The notes under the pieces were generated by a model. It did no database searches and was not told the DNA's origin. It saw only the letters and a program-made list of their open reading frames with translations. DNA of 5,305 bases from an uncultured Coriobacteriaceae bacterium (GTDB lineage Bacteria > Actinomycetota > Coriobacteriia > Coriobacteriales > QAMH01). Position numbers and translations under genes: made by a program. Where the stretch lies: assembly GCA_902796975.1 (NCBI GenBank), contig CADBRF010000102.1, positions 1-5,305 of the forward strand, given 5' to 3'. Positions 1 to 5,305 of this stretch are shown here, in pieces. The stretch's first letter is position 1. Each line of letters opens with the position of its first letter.

Positions 1-14
1 GAAAAGAGAAATGC

Positions 15-656
15 ATGCACGAGTCCAAGATGAATCGAGAGCGGCTGCTGGCAATTTGCTGTGCTCTGGCAACGATGAGCATTATTGTGAGCAACATCAT
101 CACCACAAAGCAACTGAATTTCTTCGGCTTGGCCCTCCCCGCCGGCTCGATTCTCATTCCTGTTGATTACGTCATCGGCGATCTCGTGGCAGAAGTGTAC
201 GGATTCCGGACTGCACGCCGTGTTATTACCCTCGCCTTTGTCATGAATGCTCTTGCGGTGGCGTTTTTCATGCTCGCGTTGGCATTACCCGCCTACCCCA
301 CCTTTACCGCTCAGGCTTCGTTCGAGGCAGTTCTTGGTACAACCCCCCGCGTACTCCTCGCAAGCCTCACCGCCTTTATCGTGGGGTCACTCTCCAATGC
401 AAAGATTATGCAGATCATGCACGCCCGCGATGGAGAGAACAAGCTCGCCCTTCGCTGTATTCTCTCCACTCTCGTAGGCGAGGCGCTTGACATGACCATC
501 TTTGGCACACTCGCCTTTGCCGGCGTCCTTCCCGCTGCAGTCGTCTTCCAGATGATCTGGCTCAACACGCTTGTCAAGGTGGGCATCGAATGTGTGCTCT
601 ATGCAGTCGCAACACGCCATATCATTGGTTGGGCAAAGGTCATGCCGGCACGTTAA
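15..656 (+). CDS. yhhQ: Queuosine precursor transporter, YhhQ/VUT (DUF165) family
   Basis: Small integral membrane protein of the family whose E. coli member YhhQ imports the 7-deazaguanine precursors preQ0 and preQ1 for queuosine in tRNA; this function is taken from the family. The 213 residues match the usual family length of about 210-230. About six hydrophobic helices are visible, near residues 11-30, 36-56, 68-92, 112-133, 144-168 and 172-198. The family signature is at residues 49-63, with P49, Y52, G55-D56 and E60-V-Y-G63, followed by basic residues R65, R68 and R69. A second conserved block, S151-T-L-V-G-E, precedes helix 5. Start choice is uncertain. ATG at 15 and ATG at 30 (giving MNRERLL) each have only a GAG six bases upstream, and no in-frame stop lies between 15 and the left edge, so a start outside the window cannot be excluded. 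The second start fits the family N-terminus slightly better. Its 3' end overlaps the convergent addA stop. No riboswitch can be seen because the leader is outside the window. Confidence 0.9.
   Translation: MHESKMNRERLLAICCALATMSIIVSNIITTKQLNFFGLALPAGSILIPVDYVIGDLVAEVYGFRTARRVITLAFVMNALAVAFFMLALALPAYPTFTAQASFEAVLGTTPRVLLASLTAFIVGSLSNAKIMQIMHARDGENKLALRCILSTLVGEALDMTIFGTLAFAGVLPAAVVFQMIWLNTLVKVGIECVLYAVATRHIIGWAKVMPAR
653..656. other. Convergent overlap of two stop codons (TTAA)
   Basis: The transporter's TAA occupies 654-656 on the + strand and the addA TAA occupies 653-655 on the - strand, so the genes overlap tail to tail by the four-base palindrome TTAA. No intergenic space exists for a shared bidirectional terminator; any terminator of either gene must lie within the other's coding sequence. 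Confidence 0.95.
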
Positions 657-3600
657 GCTGTCAATTCAGCCGTTGCGTTTCTTTGTAGGATGATGTCTTC
701 GAGAGCCGGCATGTCTTCCACGCTGTACGTGAAGACAACTTCCTGCATGCCAACCTCGGGACGTACGAAGACCATCTCCACACGTGAAGCTACGCCTGTC
801 TTGAGCAGTGCATAGCAGTAGCAGGCAGCTTGGAGAGCGTAGCGTTCCCGCAGCTCGCCGTCTTCGCCGCTCGTGCCTGTCTTGTAGTCGATGACGAGCA
901 CGTCCTCCCGGCCTTCCTCTCTGCAGAGCAGGTCGATAGAACCCCGGAGCGCAATGCCACCCACTTCGACGGAGAACGGATGTTCCGCAAGGCACTTGCC
1001 CCAGCGGAAGGCCTGCTTGCACCGGTCTGATGCGCGCCAGGTATCGACCATCTGCCACAGCCGCATGACCGCGCCACCATCAAGCCCATAGCGACGTGCG
1101 GCAGCAGATATGCGACTGCTGAGCGCATCGGCATCTACGCGGACAACGCCGCCTTCGTCTGCATTGGCATGCACCGCCAGCCACTGGGCAACAAGGTGGA
1201 ATGCGGAGCCTACCGCATTTGCCGTATCAACCTTGACCGGCACAGATGGCGGCACATAGCCCGACATGGGCTGTCTCTCGTCACGATGTGCGATTGACGT
1301 ATAGGAATACAGCGGGCTTTCCGTCGCATAGGCAGTGACAACCGCTGGCAAGGGAGAAAGTGCTGGCAGCGGATGCCTGCTCTCAGAGGCGCTCTCCTCG
1401 TTTTCTTCAGGCTCATCCTCTTCGGAGCGAAACGCAACGTTTTCAATAGCTACTTCGAGCAACTCACCCGAGGGCAATCTGACCACGCTGCCATTTTCGG
1501 GCAGGACCGCGGTAGTTGAATCTTCTTCGTCCGGCCAGAGCTGCGCCGCCGCCATGGTGAACAAATCGCCCGCGTTGGACGAAGAGAGCTTGCCCTTGCT
1601 CACATAGGTCTTGTCATGGGCGACAATGATGAGCAAATCGCGCGCGCGGGTGAGGGCGACATAGAAGAGGCGCTGCTGTTCCTCGAGCTCGCGTTCTTTC
1701 TGCAGTTCTGAAGCGTAGCGTGCATAGGAGAGCGCGCTCTTTGCCACCGCAAACGAGCTCACCTCCGATGGCGCGTCATACTTCTCGTTCATCACGAGAT
1801 GGGTAACGCCATCCTCCGTGAGAACAATCGGAGCACGGCTCGATTTGTTTCTGTTATCGAATTCCGCGACCGCGACAATGGGGAATTCGAGCCCCTTTGA
1901 TGCGTGGATAGTCATGATGCGCACCGCATCATCGCCATCGCTCACCATCACACCAGGTTTGCCACGCGCGCCTGCGTTGTTCTGTGCAAGTTCGACCATA
2001 GCCCGGAAATGCTCCGCGCAGGAGAGAGTTGTCCCACCCTGCATTTGCTCGTACTCCGCCACGAGGTCGCAAAACCGCAGAAGGTTTGCCAGAACCGCCT
2101 GCCCCTCGACGCCCTGCAACTCAAGACCAGCTTGCCAGCCAGACTCCTCAATAACGAGACGTACAATTCGAGAAAGCGTGATCACATCCACTCGCTCAAA
2201 GGCGCGGTTGAGAACACGGAATGCATGAACAAGCGCCTCCCCCGGGGCCGCATCGCTCTTCTCTGAACAGCACCAGCGGATAGAATCCCAAGCTGACGCC
2301 CTACGGCGTGGGTCGTTCTTTGCCGTATGCACACCAGCGCCGAGTTGGTTCTTGATCAAAAGCAGGTCATCGTCCGCCACCTCGAACAAAGGCGAGATGA
2401 GGCAGGCAAGCATAGCCTCGTCGTCATCCCGGTTTTCCAGAACGCGGAGTAGCTGCACGAGAGCGATAACCTCGGGCTGCGTATAGAAAGCTGAACCGCC
2501 AGAGATAACGCAGGGTATGCCGCGTTTTCGCAGAGCATCCAAATAGGGCTTGGAGTGAGTTGGCCCCGTTGACCGCATGAGAATGGCCATGTCTCCATAG
2601 GAGGCACCCCGTGAAGCAAGCTCAGCAAATGCATCTGCAAGCGCCTCTGCATCCGCATGGCGCATGACGGTTTCCGAAGGCGTGCCTTCATCCGACTTTG
2701 CACCCGCCGAGAAAAGAAGCCGAAGGTGGGGTGCATCGGCAGCAAGCCAGCTGTGGTCGCGAGCGTTGGCAGGACCAGGTTTGACCTGCAGGAATTCCCC
2801 ACCGAAGAACGATGGAGTGGAGAAGATGTCCTGAACGAGCTCCAAAATTGCAGGATGCGACCGGAAATTGGTGTCGAGCTTTATCTCCGCTGAATCACAG
2901 GCGTGCATGCGCGAACGCATAGCGCGGTATACCTCGAGATCAGCCCCACGGAATCCGTATATTGACTGCTGGGCATCGCCCACCGTGGCAAGCGTGGACA
3001 GCTTCTCGTCTGTGAGATTGGAGATGATGTCGACCTGCAGAGAATCCGTATCCTGGAACTCGTCAACCATCACGAGATTGAACTGGTTGCGGAGGGCATC
3101 CGCTACATCAGGATGTTCCTTAAGCAGGGAGGCCGCACGAGTGAGCAAATCGCCGATGTCGAGAACGCCTCGTTTCCGCTTGGCATCCTCATGCTCTTTT
3201 CTTGCGAGCATGGCGTAAGAAAGCAGCCAGTTTACCTGCTCGTATGCAGCTGCTGCCCGTGCCGATTCCACTGCATTTTGCTGCGCTTCGGTTACCGCTG
3301 CGAACAAAGGGCGGAAGGGTTTTTTGGCGGAGCCACCCTTCACAAGAGGAATATCTGAAAGAGTGCCGTATAGCTCGGTCCAGCTCGAACAGATGTCAGA
3401 GGACTCGAGCGCATCCGTTAGTGCGTTTTCGAGGAAGACCAGTTTTTCAAATGCTTTTGCTGCCGCCTTGCCACCAGTGTCGACAGAATCTGCCCCTTGG
3501 GCTTCCAATTCTTCTCGAACCCCGCGCACAGTGCCGAAAAGATCGGCGAACACGTCGGACGAATTGCCGGCAGGGGCGGGCCCGAGCTCAAGAGCGGAAA

Positions 3601-4123
3601 TATCTCCAATCCTTGCCAGCTGATCTGCCGCCAAGCTGTGTATGTATTGGCAGACCTTTCCTGGACCAAGCGTTTCGATAAGCGTGGAGAGCCCCGAATC
3701 CTGTGCTTTGTCTTTTAGGAGCTCATCGATGCTCATATCGAGAAGATCTGAAGTTTCCTCCTCCGAAAGCATGGCCTGGCCGGGATCAAAGCCAGCCTCG
3801 AAGGCGTGCGCAGCGAGAATGCGCCTGCACATCCCATGTATAGTGGAAATCCACGCCGCATCGACTTTGAGCGCCGCATCCCCCATCCCCCGAGCACGAA
3901 GCTCGCCTCGCACGCGACCGAGCAGCTCCGCTGCCGCCTTCTCGGTAAACGTGATGGTGAGGAGATTGTCGATACTGTTCAGCTGGGGACCAGATTCAGG
4001 CGTCAGGCCGTAGCCGATGCGCTTGGTGAGCGTAAAAGTCTTGCCCGTGCCAGCACCCGCCTGGATGAAGAGGGGCCGACCATAGGTTTTAACCGCTTGT
4101 TCCTGGTTGTGAGTGAGCGGCAT
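653..4123 (-). CDS. addA: AddA-type ATP-dependent helicase/nuclease subunit (UvrD/RecB-like)
   Basis: Motor and nuclease subunit of the AddAB complex, which unwinds and degrades DNA from double-strand ends and produces 3' tails for RecA. The 1156 residues compare with about 1150-1250 in the family. Motor motifs appear in order: Q motif around Q7, Walker A AGAGTGKT 22-29, motif Ia TFTEKAAAEL 58-67, STIHGMCRRIL 93-103, Walker B VDEFQD 353-358, motif III VGDAQQSIYGFRGAD 381-395, motif IV TNFRSHP 418-424, motif V IHASKGLEFP 739-748, and motif VI FYVALTRARDLL 820-831. An acidic stretch at 901-910 and a Pro-rich stretch follow. The C-terminal PD-(D/E)XK nuclease has H976, D1064 (GSIDLL), D1079-Y-K1081 and Q1098-x3-Y1102, so its catalytic set looks complete. 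ATG at 4123 was chosen because AGGAGG lies six bases upstream and family homology begins at THNQEQA. The frame stays open to 4303, but that stretch overlaps addB and looks non-coding. It follows addB by one base. AdnB of actinobacterial AdnAB is a less likely alternative. Confidence 0.95.
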   Translation of the reverse strand: MPLTHNQEQAVKTYGRPLFIQAGAGTGKTFTLTKRIGYGLTPESGPQLNSIDNLLTITFTEKAAAELLGRVRGELRARGMGDAALKVDAAWISTIHGMCRRILAAHAFEAGFDPGQAMLSEEETSDLLDMSIDELLKDKAQDSGLSTLIETLGPGKVCQYIHSLAADQLARIGDISALELGPAPAGNSSDVFADLFGTVRGVREELEAQGADSVDTGGKAAAKAFEKLVFLENALTDALESSDICSSWTELYGTLSDIPLVKGGSAKKPFRPLFAAVTEAQQNAVESARAAAAYEQVNWLLSYAMLARKEHEDAKRKRGVLDIGDLLTRAASLLKEHPDVADALRNQFNLVMVDEFQDTDSLQVDIISNLTDEKLSTLATVGDAQQSIYGFRGADLEVYRAMRSRMHACDSAEIKLDTNFRSHPAILELVQDIFSTPSFFGGEFLQVKPGPANARDHSWLAADAPHLRLLFSAGAKSDEGTPSETVMRHADAEALADAFAELASRGASYGDMAILMRSTGPTHSKPYLDALRKRGIPCVISGGSAFYTQPEVIALVQLLRVLENRDDDEAMLACLISPLFEVADDDLLLIKNQLGAGVHTAKNDPRRRASAWDSIRWCCSEKSDAAPGEALVHAFRVLNRAFERVDVITLSRIVRLVIEESGWQAGLELQGVEGQAVLANLLRFCDLVAEYEQMQGGTTLSCAEHFRAMVELAQNNAGARGKPGVMVSDGDDAVRIMTIHASKGLEFPIVAVAEFDNRNKSSRAPIVLTEDGVTHLVMNEKYDAPSEVSSFAVAKSALSYARYASELQKERELEEQQRLFYVALTRARDLLIIVAHDKTYVSKGKLSSSNAGDLFTMAAAQLWPDEEDSTTAVLPENGSVVRLPSGELLEVAIENVAFRSEEDEPEENEESASESRHPLPALSPLPAVVTAYATESPLYSYTSIAHRDERQPMSGYVPPSVPVKVDTANAVGSAFHLVAQWLAVHANADEGGVVRVDADALSSRISAAARRYGLDGGAVMRLWQMVDTWRASDRCKQAFRWGKCLAEHPFSVEVGGIALRGSIDLLCREEGREDVLVIDYKTGTSGEDGELRERYALQAACYCYALLKTGVASRVEMVFVRPEVGMQEVVFTYSVEDMPALEDIILQRNATAELTA

Positions 4124-4124
4124 G

Positions 4125-5305
4125 TCAGCCCTCCTTTCGTGTACAGAAGTCTGCATAGGGGCAATAGGTGCACGCGTCCTTTGCAAGCGGCCGAGGCGAG
4201 ATATCCCCCCGCCTGAGCCCCTCGATATGCGCGGCAACCTCCTCCTCGACTTTCGCGAGATATTCATGGTAAGTGGCAACGCTATCAGGACCCGACGCCG
4301 CATCGGTGCGGTTTTTAATGCCCTCCGAAGAGCCCCATTCTATGCAGCCTGCATAGGCACCACGGCAGATGTTATCAGCGTACGACCGGTAGACCGACCC
4401 CACAACCGTAATTCGCTGCGCAAGCTCGCCTTCTTGATAAAGATTGTCGAAATGGCGTTGCGCCACGAGAGCATAGATATCCGCCTGGATTCGAAGGGGA
4501 ATCTTCTCGGAATCGCAACCGCCATAGCCAAAGGCAAGCTTAGAAAGCTTGTAGTCAATGATGACGGCATTACCCTGGCTATCGGCATCAATCCTGTCGA
4601 CCCGTCCGCGCACAGGGACACCCGCATACTGAAGCTCTGGGGCTCGCCCAAGTTGGAGCTCAAAATACGTCGGAGCAAAACCGGGCAGAAATTCCGCATC
4701 GCGCGCGATGAAGGCAAGGACGTCCGACCGAACACGCGAAAGTTCCAGCTCATCAAGGTTGGTGCTCGGGTACAAGCCAGAGCCCGCCGTTGCACCGCCC
4801 TCTTCAACAAGGGCATCGAACACCGTAGCTGCGAGCTCCAGGGAGCTCTGGAGATTCTGGCTGCAGACTCGCCGCTCCCCCCGCTTGCCTAGCTCGATAT
4901 AAAACCGTTCGAAAACGTTGTGGACGAGGTTGCCCAGCGCAATTTGATCGAGCTGGCTATCGAGCGAGTTGTAGCCCACTTTGCGAGAAACGAACCACAT
5001 ATAGGGGCACAGCCGGTATGCCTCAAGAGCAGTGGGCGACAGGGCAAGCTCCCGGTTCCGCGCGTCCTGGAGAAGCAGGGAGCCATCCGATTTTTCGAGC
5101 TTGCCGCGCGCGGTTTGGGCGAAATGCTCCGCCCCAGCCTTCGTGAGCGCCCTGCGGAAAAGCCCCGCCTCCGAAAGAGAACGCGTGCAACCGGCATTGA
5201 GAAGCGCGTTCGGAAGTGCACTGGGGTCTTTCCCGCTATCCTCTTCGCGCCGGTAGGGAGCGAGGAGTTCTTCGAACAGGGTGCTCGGAACACTCTCGAC
5301 GCCTA
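4125..5305 (-). CDS. addB: AddB-type helicase/nuclease subunit, C-terminal part (5' end outside window)
   Basis: Partner subunit of AddA. The frame is open from the right edge to a TGA at 4125-4127, giving 392 visible residues; family members have about 1100-1200, so roughly the N-terminal two thirds (the helicase-like, Chi-reading part in known AddB proteins) is missing. ATG at 5000 is internal: the codons before it encode the family motif LSPTALEAYRLCPY (visible residues 88-101), which opens the nuclease domain. The PD-(D/E)XK residues are H128 (GNLVH), E215, D236 (GRVD), D250-Y-K252 and Q273-x3-Y277, all present. Four cysteines fit the AddB 4Fe-4S cluster: C99 just before the nuclease, then C378-x2-C381-x5-C387 at the C-terminus. 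The C-terminal spacing is the same as in B. subtilis AddB. This cluster staples the nuclease domain and supports binding to DNA ends in known enzymes. The DYKLS sequence, rather than DYKTG, also favours AddB. AdnA is the main alternative; the unseen N-terminus would help to separate them. Confidence 0.92.
   Translation of the reverse strand, partial: GVESVPSTLFEELLAPYRREEDSGKDPSALPNALLNAGCTRSLSEAGLFRRALTKAGAEHFAQTARGKLEKSDGSLLLQDARNRELALSPTALEAYRLCPYMWFVSRKVGYNSLDSQLDQIALGNLVHNVFERFYIELGKRGERRVCSQNLQSSLELAATVFDALVEEGGATAGSGLYPSTNLDELELSRVRSDVLAFIARDAEFLPGFAPTYFELQLGRAPELQYAGVPVRGRVDRIDADSQGNAVIIDYKLSKLAFGYGGCDSEKIPLRIQADIYALVAQRHFDNLYQEGELAQRITVVGSVYRSYADNICRGAYAGCIEWGSSEGIKNRTDAASGPDSVATYHEYLAKVEEEVAAHIEGLRRGDISPRPLAKDACTYCPYADFCTRKEG
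4130..4135 (-). promoter_or_regulatory. Shine-Dalgarno sequence of addA, inside the addB 3' end
   Basis: On the - strand the sequence reads GAAAGGAGGG, containing a full AGGAGG six bases before the addA ATG at 4123. These bases also encode the last three addB residues, Lys-Glu-Gly. The site decides the addA start against the longer open frame reaching 4303, and together with the one-base gap to the addB stop it suggests translational coupling that keeps the two subunits in balance. Confidence 0.85.
4535..4551. repeat. Perfect 7-bp inverted repeat with 3-base loop inside addB
   Basis: CAAGCTT, AGA, AAGCTTG. It arises because the palindromic hexamer AAGCTT occurs twice, encoding the repeated Lys-Leu of the KLSKL sequence directly after the catalytic DYK aspartate (the first Lys is the catalytic one). 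A short RNA hairpin is possible; no run of T follows on either strand, so it is not an intrinsic terminator. Most likely it has no function beyond coding. Confidence 0.4.
4833..4848. repeat. Perfect 7-bp inverted repeat with 2-base spacer inside addB
   Basis: GAGCTCC, AG, GGAGCTC. As with the other small inverted repeat in this gene, it is built from a palindromic hexamer (GAGCTC) present twice. It encodes the Ser-Ser-Leu-Glu-Leu stretch of a helix in the nuclease domain. A tight hairpin could form, but there is no T tract and no position relative to a gene start that would suggest regulation. Confidence 0.35.

Noticed and set aside
11..13. An ATG four bases before the transporter's ATG at 15
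   Set aside because: It is in a different frame that does not encode the transporter, and sits too near the upstream purine stretch to be a good start.
657..670. Possible terminator hairpin after the transporter: GCTG, six-base loop, CAGC, then a T-rich stretch
   Set aside because: The stem has only four pairs and the following T residues are interrupted, so it is too weak to call.
1639..1648. Alternating CG tract (Z-DNA-like), with a similar CCGCGCGCGG palindrome at 5104-5113
   Set aside because: Each is about ten bases and is explained by Arg/Ala codons, in the first case the conserved motif VI Thr-Arg-Ala-Arg of AddA.
1818..2266. Two overlapping + strand open frames of 120-136 codons opposite addA
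   Set aside because: Their translations have no recognisable domain, while the opposite strand carries continuous AddA sequence with motif V in the same region.
4124..4303. A 60-residue N-terminal extension of addA starting at 4303
   Set aside because: The extra residues are Arg-rich, resemble an out-of-frame reading of addB, and have no family similarity. The start at 4123 has a strong AGGAGG and fits the family N-terminus.
4113..4892. A long (259-codon) + strand open frame antisense to addB
   Set aside because: It lies wholly opposite the recognisable AddB nuclease domain, its translation shows no known motif, and it has no clear ribosome binding site. Long antisense frames are expected in GC-biased coding DNA.

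Overview
The window is almost entirely coding. It holds three genes and no intergenic gap of more than a base: an apparently complete queuosine-precursor transporter gene (yhhQ/VUT family) on the + strand, and, converging on it from the right on the - strand, the recombination-nuclease pair addB (3' part only, cut by the right edge) and addA (complete). No RNA gene, insertion sequence, CRISPR array, tRNA or phage-like gene was seen.

Layout. Positions 15-656 (+) encode a roughly 213-residue, six-helix membrane protein. Positions 653-4123 (-) encode a 1156-residue AddA-type superfamily 1 helicase with a C-terminal RecB-like nuclease. Positions 4125-5305 (-) encode the last 392 residues of the AddB-type partner, comprising its PD-(D/E)XK nuclease and all four iron-sulfur cysteines. 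The addB stop and the addA start are separated by one base, and a strong Shine-Dalgarno sequence for addA lies inside the last addB codons, so the two are almost certainly one operon. The transporter and addA stop codons overlap on the palindrome TTAA at 653-656.

How the genes work together. AddA and AddB form the helicase-nuclease that resects double-strand breaks and prepares 3' single-stranded tails for RecA, as RecBCD does in enteric bacteria. Both nuclease sites and all AddA motor motifs look intact, so the enzyme should be active with two nucleases and one motor. The transporter, which probably imports preQ0/preQ1-type precursors for tRNA queuosine, is convergent with addBA and has no evident functional link to it.

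Organism. The DNA is moderately GC-rich, with many GC-ending codons and long antisense open frames. AddAB is typical of Bacillota and of some other lineages including parts of Actinomycetota. The motor motifs and the base composition make me think of an anaerobic, gut-type actinobacterium such as Coriobacteriia, but that is a low-confidence guess. This looks like an ordinary chromosomal housekeeping region, and I found no convincing undescribed system in it.
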